The translations under genes were made by a program, and so were the position numbers. 7,088 nucleotides of DNA, taken from the NCBI GenBank assembly GCA_000405605.1, contig ASPA01000087.1:1-7088 (forward strand). The letters are read 5' to 3'. The notes under the pieces are model-generated. The model did not search any database. It was not told where the DNA came from and saw only the letters and a program-made list of their open reading frames with translations. The stretch is from Atribacteria bacterium SCGC AAA255-G05 (GTDB taxonomy: Bacteria > Atribacterota > Phoenicimicrobiia > Phoenicimicrobiales > Phoenicimicrobiaceae). Positions 1 to 6,245 of this stretch are shown here, in pieces. Position 1 is the first letter of the stretch. Every line of letters starts with the position of its first letter.

Positions 1-1
1 G

Positions 2-271
2 AATTTAACAAGCTTAGTAATTAAAAAGAGTATGGATAATTTAAATATTAAAAGGGGAGAGATGTTAAGTAAAATAACCGATTGTCGTCTTTTAAATGAA
101 TATGAACTTTTAAGAAAAGAGAAAGGCGGAAAAGCCATTATGGAAGTTGATGGATCTATATGTCCAGGCTGTTATCTTGACCTTCCTAGTGATGTTATTT
201 ATCAATTAAAAAAGAATCGGAAGATAATAATTTGTCCCAATTGCAGCCGAATTCTAATCTGGAAAGATTAA
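2..271 (+). CDS. C4-type zinc-ribbon protein, 3' end only (5' end outside the window)
   Basis: This is the C-terminal part of a protein of the DUF164/zf-RING_7 (CT398-like) zinc-ribbon family. The frame is open from base 2 with no stop before it, so the ATG at 32 is probably an internal Met and the gene starts left of the window. Counting from that Met, the ribbon has two knuckles, C44-P-G-C47 and C68-P-N-C71, preceded by a segment typical of the family (E-Y-E-L-L-R-K, then K-G-G-K-A) and followed by the usual R-I-L-I-W ending. Family members normally carry a long N-terminal coiled coil, which would lie upstream and is not visible. The role is poorly defined; nucleic-acid or protein binding has been suggested. 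In many genomes this gene sits beside a Nif3-like gene and rnpB, which bears on the layout here. An internal start at ATG 62, preceded by AGGGGAGAG, cannot be excluded but would leave little besides the ribbon. Confidence 0.85.
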   Translation, partial: NLTSLVIKKSMDNLNIKRGEMLSKITDCRLLNEYELLRKEKGGKAIMEVDGSICPGCYLDLPSDVIYQLKKNRKIIICPNCSRILIWKD

Positions 272-309
272 TTTAAAAATTAACTTGTTGTAGAAATATA
301 ATTGAAACT

Positions 310-366
310 ACTTGAAGGTTCTAAGCTTTTTTCCAGATCTTCTCTTGTTTTTACTCTTAGATTTTT
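310..366 (+). repeat. Diverged 57-bp element, copy Z (after zinc-ribbon gene)
   Basis: The segment begins ACTTGAAG and ends TTAGATTTTT. It aligns with the minus strand of 6962-7017 over its full length: about 45 of 57 positions match, with one 1-base gap, and 9 of the 11 substitutions are transitions. That pattern suggests common descent rather than chance AT-rich similarity. Each copy lies just upstream of a TTGACT-N17 promoter (14 nt here, 15 nt at the other copy). The T-rich run at 327-332 could help terminate the zinc-ribbon transcript, but I see no strong stem in front of it. Confidence 0.7.
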
Positions 367-379
367 GCATTGCCACACA

Positions 380-408
380 TTGACTTTTGGAATACACTTA
401 AGTATAGT
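380..408 (+). promoter_or_regulatory. Sigma70-type promoter for the riboswitch/wtp leader
   Basis: The -35 box is TTGACT (380-385), the spacer is exactly 17 nt, and the -10 box is TATAGT (403-408). The -10 lies in a TATAG tandem repeat (403-417) that offers further overlapping -10 boxes. Transcription should start near 414-418, about 25 nt before the closing stem of the structured RNA, so it drives the leader and then wtpABC. The rnpB promoter has the same -35 sequence and spacing. Confidence 0.75.
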
Positions 409-439
409 ATAGTATAGTTGTATTTAAACAATTGAATAG

Positions 440-546
440 GAATTAATTTCGATTCTCCGAGTCTACGGTTTTAAAAACTATGGCTAGGGAACGTTAGGGT
501 ATATTTGGAAACGAATATGCCTCCCATTATGGAAAGAAATTAATTT
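440..546 (+). ncRNA. Structured cis-regulatory RNA, candidate Moco/Tuco-type riboswitch aptamer
   Basis: Seen directly: 440-450 pairs with 536-546 in an 11-bp closing stem (one G-U). Inside, GGUAUAUU (498-505) pairs with AAUAUGCC (514-521) around an 8-nt loop, and this arm can extend by GGGA (487-490) pairing with UCCC (522-525) across an internal loop. A weaker arm lies at 460-485 (AGUC with GGCU, and an inner hairpin). Unpaired stretches are purine-rich and look constrained: CUCCGAG (455-461), GGGAACG (487-493), GGAAAG (531-536). The RNA has its own promoter upstream, a terminator 35 nt downstream, and then tungstate/molybdate transporter genes, which is riboswitch layout. Molybdenum- or tungsten-cofactor RNAs are known to precede such genes, and forms lacking the P3 arm have been linked to the tungsten cofactor. 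Assignment to that family is inference from context and partial recall of its motifs. An AU-only 9-bp hairpin (548-556 with 565-573) lies between aptamer and terminator. A free-standing small RNA is the alternative. Confidence 0.55.
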
Positions 547-580
547 TATTTTTTAAAATATCTATTAAAAAATAAAAAAC

Positions 581-612
581 AAAAGGACTTCCTTAATGGG
601 AAGTTCTTTTTT
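581..612 (+). terminator. Intrinsic terminator (riboswitch expression platform)
   Basis: GGACUUCC (585-592) pairs with GGAAGUUC (599-606) with one G-U, extended by AAAA (581-584) against the U run 607-610, and followed by UUUUUU at 607-612. It sits between the structured RNA and wtpA, 142 nt before the wtpA start, so reading through it is needed for transporter expression from the 380-408 promoter. I do not see an obvious antiterminator; only GGAA at 531-534 could compete for UUCC at 589-592. Confidence 0.85.
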
Positions 613-754
613 ATTTTGATATAAGAAACATCTTGAAAAGAAGGAAGGTGATGCTAATATTCTTAACTTTTAGAATAGTATAGGAAAGAATTTTTAAAGA
701 ACAGGAAAGAAATTTAAAAGTAGTATATATTTTAATATAAAAAGGGGTAATCAA

Positions 755-1744
755 ATGTTAAATAGAAAATTCAAAATTAATTCTGTAGTTTTGTTAATTT
801 TAGCGATCTTTTTTCTTATAAATATTTCAAGTTTCGGACAAGAGCAGTTAGAAGGAGATTTGGTAATATATAACGCAGGAAGTCTGACGGTACCTGTAGC
901 TAATTTAGTCAAAGAATTTAAAATTTTACATCCGGATTTAGAGATTAAAACAACAGCTGGGGGAAGTAGAAAAATTGCCCGTTTAGTTGCTGAAACCGGT
1001 CAGAAAGCAGATATCCTAATGTCTGCAGATTATGCAGTTATCGATAATTTATTAATTCCGGATTATGCCGATTGGAATGTTCTGTTTGCCGAAAATTCCA
1101 TGGTTATCATGTATACCGACAAAAGTCGATATGCTAATGAAATAAATGCAGACAACTGGTATAGCATTCTATTAAAAGACGGGGTAGAGTATGGTCATAG
1201 TGAACCCAATGCGGATCCCTGTGGCTATCGTTCTGTCTTAGTATTTCAGTTAGCTGAAAATTTTTATCAAGAGAAAGGTTTGAATCAAGAACTTTTAAAT
1301 TACTGTCCGGAAAAAAATATTCGTCCCAAATCCGTTGAGCTTATAGCTCTACTGGAAACCGGCGTATTGGATTATGCCTTTGAGTATGAATCAGTTGCCC
1401 TTCAACATCAGCTCATGGACAGTAAATTTAAATATATTAAATTACCAAAAGCGATTGATTTAAGTTCACTAGAATATTTAGATGAATATGCAAAAGCTAC
1501 TGTAGAACTTTCCGGAGCAGAACCTGGAGAGACCATTATTACTAAAGGTCAACCGATTGTTTATGGAATCACCATGCCCCTTAACGGAGAAAATAGAGAA
1601 AATGCACTTGCCTTTTTAACTTTTTTATTTGATAAAAATAAGGGACTAAAGATTATTCAGGACTCTGGTCAACCAATTCACGATATAGAAGTAGTTACCG
1701 GTGCAGATAAATTACCAGATGAATTAAATTATTTGTTAAGATAA
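755..1744 (+). CDS. wtpA: Tungstate/molybdate ABC transporter, substrate-binding protein
   Basis: This extracytoplasmic protein captures tungstate or molybdate and delivers it to WtpBC for import and cofactor synthesis. Residues 1-28 form an export signal (K-rich start, then hydrophobic 11-22). No lipobox cysteine is visible, so it is either cleaved by signal peptidase I or left as a membrane anchor. The mature part matches the WtpA/ModA class II fold: Y-N-A-G-S-L at 39-44, A-G-G-S at 68-71, S-A-D-Y at 90-93, D-P-C-G-Y-R at 154-159 and D-Y-A-F-E-Y at 206-211. In the archaeal homologue the oxyanion is six-coordinate, with an Asp and a Glu supplying two ligands; these correspond to Asp154 and Glu210 here. 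Length 329 is normal. The ATG follows AAAAGGGG at 740-747. It is the first gene of the wtp operon, behind the leader terminator. Tungstate versus molybdate preference cannot be read from sequence. Confidence 0.92.
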   Translation: MLNRKFKINSVVLLILAIFFLINISSFGQEQLEGDLVIYNAGSLTVPVANLVKEFKILHPDLEIKTTAGGSRKIARLVAETGQKADILMSADYAVIDNLLIPDYADWNVLFAENSMVIMYTDKSRYANEINADNWYSILLKDGVEYGHSEPNADPCGYRSVLVFQLAENFYQEKGLNQELLNYCPEKNIRPKSVELIALLETGVLDYAFEYESVALQHQLMDSKFKYIKLPKAIDLSSLEYLDEYAKATVELSGAEPGETIITKGQPIVYGITMPLNGENRENALAFLTFLFDKNKGLKIIQDSGQPIHDIEVVTGADKLPDELNYLLR

Positions 1745-1781
1745 AAGTTTTTTATGTAAATAGGTAAAGAATTGTAAAAAA

Positions 1782-1824
1782 TGGTAAAAGATAATGCTTA
1801 AATTTTTGGCATTATCTTTTACCA
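1782..1824. repeat. 16-bp perfect inverted repeat between wtpA and wtpB
   Basis: 1782-1797 is perfectly complementary to 1809-1824, with an 11-nt loop. On the + strand no U run follows, so it is not a standard terminator for wtpA; it may attenuate wtpBC or protect the 3' end of wtpA mRNA. On the - strand the stem is followed at once by six U (1781-1776), so it looks like an intrinsic terminator against antisense transcription. Confidence 0.75.
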
Positions 1825-1896
1825 AAATATATTTAATAGATAATAAAAATTTAGATATATAGTCATTTTATCGGATATCTACCAGGGAGAAAAAGA

Positions 1897-2700
1897 TTGT
1901 TTGGTTCAAGACCGGAAATTATTTATATTATTGCTGCTATAACTGGTATTATTATATTATTTTTTAACGTATTTCCCATTATTAATACCTTTTATTGGAC
2001 TGATTCAGAGACACTAATTAAAACACTTTTTGACCGGGAAGTCATCGCAAGTATCTGGTTAAGTTTAAAGTGCGCTTCCATTACCACTATTATCGCTTTT
2101 CTTTTGGGGGTTCCTTTGGCCTATTACTTGGCCAGACATGAATTTCGATTAAAGACTTTTGTCGAAAGTTTAATTGATATTCCTATGGTTATCCCTCATA
2201 CAGTTGCAGGTATTTGCCTGTTGACAGTGTTGAGCCCTCGAAGCTTTATTGGTCGATTTCTAGAACAGAACCATATTGAAACCATAGGAACCGAAGTTGG
2301 TATTATCATTGCCATGCTATTTGTTAGCATGCCGCTCTTAATCGATGCTGCAAAAGATGCCTTTAAGTGGGTTCCGCCTCGAATAGAGAACGTTTCCCGC
2401 AGTCTGGGTGCCAACCAGGTTCAAACTTTTTTCGGAATTACTTTTGTTCTCTCCTGGAGGGGCATTCTAAGTGGAATGATTATTACCTGGGCAAGGGCGA
2501 TTAGCGAATTTGGTGCAGTTATTATTTTAGCCTATCATCCTATGATCGCTCCCACTTTGATATATGAGCGTTTTACTACTTATGGAATGAAATATGCTAT
2601 TCCGGCAAATATTATTCTTATTATTATTAGTCTTGTTATCTTTATTGTTATGCGGTTGATCTCTCTGGGAGGAAAAGAAAAGCATGATTCGCGTTCATGA
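1897..2700 (+). CDS. wtpB: Tungstate/molybdate ABC transporter, permease subunit
   Basis: This is the membrane channel of the WtpABC importer, a binding-protein-dependent permease of the ModB/WtpB type. About six hydrophobic segments are visible, near residues 8-28, 54-77, 92-113, 133-151, 189-212 and 237-257. The cytoplasmic EAA loop that docks on the ATPase is at about 162-190 (R-I-E-N-V-S-R-S-L-G-A, the invariant Gly being G171), followed by the usual A-R-A-I-S-E-F-G-A at 199-207. Length 267 is normal. The start is TTG at 1897: GGGAGA at 1885-1890 gives a good ribosome site 6 nt upstream, and the frame has no ATG between it and the stop at 1852-1854. The gene lies 152 nt after wtpA, with a strong hairpin in the gap, so its level may be lowered relative to the binding protein. 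It overlaps wtpC by 17 nt, suggesting translational coupling. Confidence 0.92.
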   Translation: MFGSRPEIIYIIAAITGIIILFFNVFPIINTFYWTDSETLIKTLFDREVIASIWLSLKCASITTIIAFLLGVPLAYYLARHEFRLKTFVESLIDIPMVIPHTVAGICLLTVLSPRSFIGRFLEQNHIETIGTEVGIIIAMLFVSMPLLIDAAKDAFKWVPPRIENVSRSLGANQVQTFFGITFVLSWRGILSGMIITWARAISEFGAVIILAYHPMIAPTLIYERFTTYGMKYAIPANIILIIISLVIFIVMRLISLGGKEKHDSRS

Positions 2701-3700
2701 TTTACATATTAAATTAGGAATATTTGAGATTAAGAATGTAAATTTGCAAGTAGCCAAGGGAGAATTTTTAGTTTTACTTGGTCCTTCTGCTGCTGGTAAA
2801 AGTGTTATTCTTGAATCCATCGCCGGGCTTGTCCCAATATCTAAAGGAAAAATTGTGGTAAATAATAGAGATGTAACTTATTTGAAACCGGAGAAAAGAA
2901 ATATTTCTATTTGTTATCAAGATTACAATCTATTCCCTCATCTGAACGTTCGAGATAATATTTGCTATGGCTTAAGATTTAAAAAAGATAAAAATCGCGT
3001 TAAATACAGCAAAAACTTTAGAACTCTGATAAAACTTCTGGAATTGGAGGAAATACTGGACCGCTTACCACTAAATTTAAGCGGAGGAGAACAACAGAGA
3101 GTATCCCTGGCTAGAGGTCTTATCGGAAACCCGGATGTATTGCTTTTAGATGAACCCCTATCTTCTTTGGACCCTAATATTAAATGGACTATTCAAGAAG
3201 AATTGAAAAGTATCCACCAGACTATACACACCACTATTATTATGGTTACCCATGATTTTACAGAAGCTAACTATTTAGCGGATAAAGTTGCCCTAATTCA
3301 TAATGGCGAGATTGTTCAACAAGGGACCATTGAGGATATTTTTCAACGCCCCCACTCAATCTTTGTCGCTCAGTTTACCGGAATTAAGAATGTATTTTGG
3401 TTAAGTGAAGATGAAGAATTAAAATCATTTGAATTAAAACAACCAGCCCATATAGGGATTCGGCCGGAAAATATTTATATTCATCAGCGGTCTTTGAGTA
3501 CTTATTATCAATACCAGGGGAGAATAGATAGTTTTAGAAATAACGGCATCTATATGGAAATTGAATTAAGTACTGCTGATGCGAAGAGAAATTACATTGC
3601 TTATTTGACCCTCAACCGTTTTTTCGAATTAAAATTGGAGAAAGATATGCCTATTCATTTCGGTTTTAATAAAAAAGATTTAATTGTAATTAACCTCTGA
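2684..3700 (+). CDS. wtpC: Tungstate/molybdate ABC transporter, ATP-binding protein
   Basis: This is the cytoplasmic ATPase that powers WtpB. The nucleotide-binding domain shows Walker A G-P-S-A-A-G-K-S (33-40), Q-loop Gln79, signature L-S-G-G-E-Q-Q-R (132-139), Walker B D-V-L-L-L-D-E-P (151-158), D-loop S-S-L-D (160-163) and the switch His190, so it should be active. A C-terminal extension from about 255 (H-I-G-I-R-P-E-N) is the TOBE/MOP-like regulatory region typical of WtpC/ModC, where bound oxyanion can inhibit transport in some homologues. Length 338 is usual. The ATG at 2684 lies inside the end of wtpB, with GGGAGG (2668-2673) as ribosome site. Its last 62 nt are part of the 95-bp inverted repeat that reappears at the right edge. 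Family and class are secure; tungstate versus molybdate is not. Confidence 0.92.
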   Translation: MIRVHDLHIKLGIFEIKNVNLQVAKGEFLVLLGPSAAGKSVILESIAGLVPISKGKIVVNNRDVTYLKPEKRNISICYQDYNLFPHLNVRDNICYGLRFKKDKNRVKYSKNFRTLIKLLELEEILDRLPLNLSGGEQQRVSLARGLIGNPDVLLLDEPLSSLDPNIKWTIQEELKSIHQTIHTTIIMVTHDFTEANYLADKVALIHNGEIVQQGTIEDIFQRPHSIFVAQFTGIKNVFWLSEDEELKSFELKQPAHIGIRPENIYIHQRSLSTYYQYQGRIDSFRNNGIYMEIELSTADAKRNYIAYLTLNRFFELKLEKDMPIHFGFNKKDLIVINL

Positions 3701-3733
3701 CCTTAAGTCACTTGAAGTTTCTACGCTTTTTCT
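3639..3733 (+). repeat. 95-bp perfect inverted repeat, copy A (end of wtpC to break in ftsI)
   Basis: Every base of 3639-3733 is the reverse complement of 6994-7088 (paired positions sum to 10727). The copy covers the last 62 nt of wtpC and 33 nt beyond. Identity ends at 3733: the next base inward differs between the copies. On the other side the match is limited only by the window edge, so the true repeat may be longer. It contains no transposase or other coding content of its own. It most likely marks a fold-back junction rather than a mobile element. Confidence 0.97.
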
Positions 3734-4341
3734 TTAATGCTTAGAGGTACCTTGCCTCCTATAGCATCTCTTTCTAAAATTACTAAACCAGGCAAACCTT
3801 TTAGTTCTTTATCAAAAAATGATTCCAAACCTTCCAGTCCTTGATTGTCTATTCCCACAAATCCCGTTAAATTAGAAGCCAAATAATTCTTGGGGTAATA
3901 TCTTTTGCCCTCATCCAAGAAATCAAATCCCTCTAAATTTAATTTTTTGATCTCTGTGACTTCTGTTTCGCTTAATTTCCTTTTTATCCATACAAAAGAT
4001 TTTTTCTGGTTTAATTTTTCCAGTACATCTTTTGTTTTCAAATTTAAAATTGAAGATATTTTTTGAGCAGTTTCCTGAGGATTCTTGACTTTGGGAGGAA
4101 TAGCAAATAAAGATTGAACATTAACGTTCACGGCCAATTTTTTATAATTTCTATCATAAATATTACCTCTTTCTCCTTCAATAGAAAAAGAAGTAAGGTG
4201 TTCTTGTTGGGCAATTTCTTTATATTTGTTACTTTGGATAACCTGAATGTTATATAACCTATAAATTAATGAAAAATAAAGAATTATAAATACTATAAGT
4301 AAAAAAACAATACGTTCTTTTTTCTCTTTTGAAAGCAACAA
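3721..4341 (-). CDS. ftsI: FtsI/PBP-type septal peptidoglycan transpeptidase, N-terminal part only (broken at a junction)
   Basis: The N-terminal third of a class B penicillin-binding protein: a short basic cytoplasmic start, one membrane anchor (about 10-29), then the dimerisation/pedestal region with the hallmark G-E-R-G-N-I-Y-D-R-N (56-65), R-Y-Y-P (147-150) and G-L-E-G-L-E...D-K-E-L-K-G (168-182). It stops at residue 206. Family members run to about 550-700 residues, so the whole transpeptidase domain with its S-x-x-K, S-x-N and K-T-G motifs is missing. The last few codons (through GCG TAG) fall inside repeat copy A, so the stop codon is supplied by DNA next to wtpC. The native gene probably continues elsewhere. 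The start is TTG at 4341; an in-frame TAG directly precedes it, and GAGGGCGG lies 7 nt upstream. It follows ftsL by 39 nt, as expected for ftsI/spoVD in dcw clusters. As drawn it could not act as a transpeptidase. Confidence 0.88.
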   Translation of the reverse strand: MLLSKEKKERIVFLLIVFIILYFSLIYRLYNIQVIQSNKYKEIAQQEHLTSFSIEGERGNIYDRNYKKLAVNVNVQSLFAIPPKVKNPQETAQKISSILNLKTKDVLEKLNQKKSFVWIKRKLSETEVTEIKKLNLEGFDFLDEGKRYYPKNYLASNLTGFVGIDNQGLEGLESFFDKELKGLPGLVILERDAIGGKVPLSIKEKA

Positions 4342-4380
4342 CTATTTCCGCCCTCTTTAATCTATATTGCGACAAGTATA

Positions 4381-4821
4381 TTATTTTAATACCCCTAAAA
4401 TCAAATCATTTACTTTATCTAGGTCAAAACTAGCCCAAAAATTATTTTCCTTTTCGTAATTGTTACTGATTGCCCCGATATCATTTTCGGAATTAATCCT
4501 AGCAACGGAGTTTAAAGCAATAAACTTTACTTCCTTTGGCCTAATCATTCCCAAATGATTAGAAGCAATTTTTTCAATTCTACCTAAAGCAGAAAGAGTC
4601 TCTGCACTAAGTTCAAGCCTTTTATTCTCTTCCTCTAAGACTATTTTATCATTTTCTAACTTTATTAATTTATATCCTAATTCGCTTAATATAATATTAT
4701 TAGAAATATAAAAAATTACTACAGAAGTGATAAAAATTACTAATACTAAAAATGACCCAAAAATAATTAAGGCATTCTTGTTTTCGTAATTAACAGTAGC
4801 TATAGCACTGTTCCCTCTCAT
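4381..4821 (-). CDS. ftsL: Cell division protein FtsL (FtsL/DivIC-like septum formation protein)
   Basis: A small bitopic divisome protein: a short cytoplasmic N terminus, one membrane helix (about 17-40), then an extracytoplasmic coiled coil (about 45-78, rich in L, E, K and N) and the conserved tail segment R-I-E-K-I-A-S-N-H-L-G-M (81-92). In other bacteria such proteins bind DivIC/FtsB and help recruit and activate FtsI/FtsW at the septum. Sequence conservation in the family is low, so the assignment rests on topology, the I-E-K-I-A...L-G-M motif, length 146, and position between rsmH and ftsI. The ATG at 4821 is 3 nt after the rsmH stop, with AAAGGGGCGG just upstream inside the end of rsmH, so translation is probably coupled. 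The polar C-terminal extension beyond about 105 has no feature I recognise. Confidence 0.85.
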   Translation of the reverse strand: MRGNSAIATVNYENKNALIIFGSFLVLVIFITSVVIFYISNNIILSELGYKLIKLENDKIVLEEENKRLELSAETLSALGRIEKIASNHLGMIRPKEVKFIALNSVARINSENDIGAISNNYEKENNFWASFDLDKVNDLILGVLK

Positions 4822-4824
4822 ATT

Positions 4825-5760
4825 TTACCGCCCCTTTACTTTTATTATTTTCTCTGCCACTCTCAATTTGGCGCTTCTTGCTTTAGGATTGTCCCTTACT
4901 TCCTCCAAAGAAGGTCTAATTGGTTTTTTAGTTATAATTTTCAACCCGTAATTCTTTTGTACTTTCCCTTCTTTTTCTGCTTCCTTAAATAGATGTTTAA
5001 CTATTCTGTCCTCTAATGAATGGTAGGAAATAACACATATCCTTCCCTTATCCTCTAAAATCCTAATTGCCTGATTCAATCCGGTTTCCAAGGCCTTAAG
5101 CTCCTGATTTACTTCAATCCTGATAGCCTGAAATATCCTTGTTGCCGGATGAATTCTCCAGGTGTGCCTCTTTTTAGTCCTGGGAAGAGACCTTATTACT
5201 AAATCAGATAACTGCTTGGTGGTAGTAATGGCTTTCTTTTTTCGTTCTGTTACAATTAAGCGGGCAATCCTCCTGGAAAACCGTTCTTCGCCATATTTTT
5301 CAAATATTTCAGCCAAATCTTTTTCGGAATAACTATTGATCAAAATATCAGCGTTAAATTCTTGGGTTAAATCCATCCGCATATCTAAATGGCTGTCTTC
5401 TTTAAAACTAAATCCTCGTTCTTTCTCTTTTAGCTGGTGAAAGGACACTCCTAAATCAAAGATTATCCCCGAAACTGTTTCAATCTTTAAGACTGATAGA
5501 ATCTCTTCTAAATTTTTGAAATTACCTTTAACTAATTTTATTTTATCGATATAACTTTTTAGTTCTTCTTTTGCTTTTTCAATTGCCTCAATATCCTGGT
5601 CGATGCCGATCAGTGAACCCTGGGGATAAATGTTCTCCAAAATAGCTTTGGAGTGCCTTCCACCTCCTAATGTGCAATCGATATAAACACCTCCTTTCTT
5701 TAAGTTTAAATAATTTAAGATCTCTTGTGTTAACACAGGAATGTGAAAGGAATTTACCAT
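4825..5760 (-). CDS. rsmH: 16S rRNA m4C1402 N4-methyltransferase RsmH (MraW)
   Basis: This enzyme uses S-adenosylmethionine to methylate N4 of C1402 in the 16S rRNA decoding centre. Recognisable motifs in order: H-I-P-V-L near the start (6-10), the SAM-binding loop D-C-T-L-G-G-G-R-H-S (28-37), acidic I-G-I-D-Q-D (51-56), D-L-G-V-S (102-106) with Q-L (109-110), R-G-F-S-F (115-119), L-D-M-R-M-D (125-130), the family insertion domain (about 135-210), F-Q-A-I-R-I-E-V-N (210-218), Y-H-S-L-E-D-R (246-252) and R-P-S...A-R-S-A-K-L-R (282-300). Length 311 is full. One oddity: Arg35 replaces the glycine usually found before His in the SAM loop. The ATG at 5760 is 3 nt after the mraZ stop; GAAGGG inside the end of mraZ serves as ribosome site. 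It is the second gene of the dcw cluster. Confidence 0.95.
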   Translation of the reverse strand: MVNSFHIPVLTQEILNYLNLKKGGVYIDCTLGGGRHSKAILENIYPQGSLIGIDQDIEAIEKAKEELKSYIDKIKLVKGNFKNLEEILSVLKIETVSGIIFDLGVSFHQLKEKERGFSFKEDSHLDMRMDLTQEFNADILINSYSEKDLAEIFEKYGEERFSRRIARLIVTERKKKAITTTKQLSDLVIRSLPRTKKRHTWRIHPATRIFQAIRIEVNQELKALETGLNQAIRILEDKGRICVISYHSLEDRIVKHLFKEAEKEGKVQKNYGLKIITKKPIRPSLEEVRDNPKARSAKLRVAEKIIKVKGR

Positions 5761-5763
5761 AGA

Positions 5764-6195
5764 TTACCCTTCTTGTTCGTATATTCTTTCGGCAATATCT
5801 TCGTATGAACTTTCAACTTCTTCAAAGTATTTTTGCCATACATCTTTACTCCAGATCTCTATCCTATCTAAAACCCCAACAACCATAATTTCTTTAATAA
5901 TCTGAGCGTAATCTCTCAAATATTTCATAATAATGACTCTACCTTGATTATCCATAGTGCAATCAGTGGCCCGGGAAAATAGTATTCTCTTAAATGCTCG
6001 GGCATCTCTCTGGCCTAAGGGAAGCAGCTTCATTTTTTCAGACAGAGTTTTCCATTCCTCAAGAGGATATACAAAAAGACAAGTATCAAGACCGAAAGTA
6101 ATAATAAATTTTTCACCTAAAGATTCACGGTATTTTGCCGGTACAATCAATCTTCCCTTTTCATCGATAGCGTGCTCATACTGTCCTAAAAACAT
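5764..6195 (-). CDS. mraZ: Transcriptional regulator MraZ
   Basis: A DNA-binding regulator built from two SpoVT-AbrB-like halves, each with the D-x-x-x-G-R loop: D11-E-K-G-R15 and D82-N-Q-G-R86. Members form ring-shaped oligomers that bind tandem TGGGN-type repeats upstream of their own gene and repress (or in some mycoplasmas activate) the division cluster. Length 143 is complete. The ATG at 6195 follows AAAGGAG (6207-6201 on the - strand) by 5 nt, a strong site. Three TGGAG boxes at 10-bp period sit directly upstream, as autoregulation predicts. It is the first gene of the unit mraZ-rsmH-ftsL-ftsI, whose stop/start gaps are 3, 3 and 39 nt. Confidence 0.96.
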   Translation of the reverse strand: MFLGQYEHAIDEKGRLIVPAKYRESLGEKFIITFGLDTCLFVYPLEEWKTLSEKMKLLPLGQRDARAFKRILFSRATDCTMDNQGRVIIMKYLRDYAQIIKEIMVVGVLDRIEIWSKDVWQKYFEEVESSYEDIAERIYEQEG

Positions 6196-6217
6196 AAAAT
6201 CTCCTTTATATTATATC

Positions 6218-6243
6218 CTCCACTTCACTCCACTTTGCTCCAC
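6218..6243 (-). promoter_or_regulatory. MraZ box: three GTGGAG repeats at 10-bp period
   Basis: On the - strand GTGGAG occurs at 6243-6238, 6233-6228 and 6223-6218, separated by 4 nt (CAAA, TGAA). Read as TGGAG with 5-nt spacers, this matches the known MraZ operator layout of TGGGN repeats with 5-nt spacing. The array lies between the likely -10 region and the mraZ ribosome site, a position suited to repression. No fourth repeat is visible on either side. Confidence 0.8.
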
Positions 6244-6245
6244 TA

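Noticed and set aside
440..546. Assignment of the leader RNA to purine, guanidine-I, TPP, FMN, fluoride, ZTP or SAM riboswitches
   Set aside because: The conserved core sequences of these families as I know them are absent or in the wrong order; only the Mo/W cofactor class fits the gene context.
2196..2414. - strand open frame inside wtpB
   Set aside because: It is a shadow of the conserved permease frame, including the EAA loop region.
3701..3733. Strong intrinsic terminator directly after wtpC
   Set aside because: CTTAAG-TCA-CTTGAAG can form only a short bulged stem, and the U run is 15 nt further on; too weak to call.
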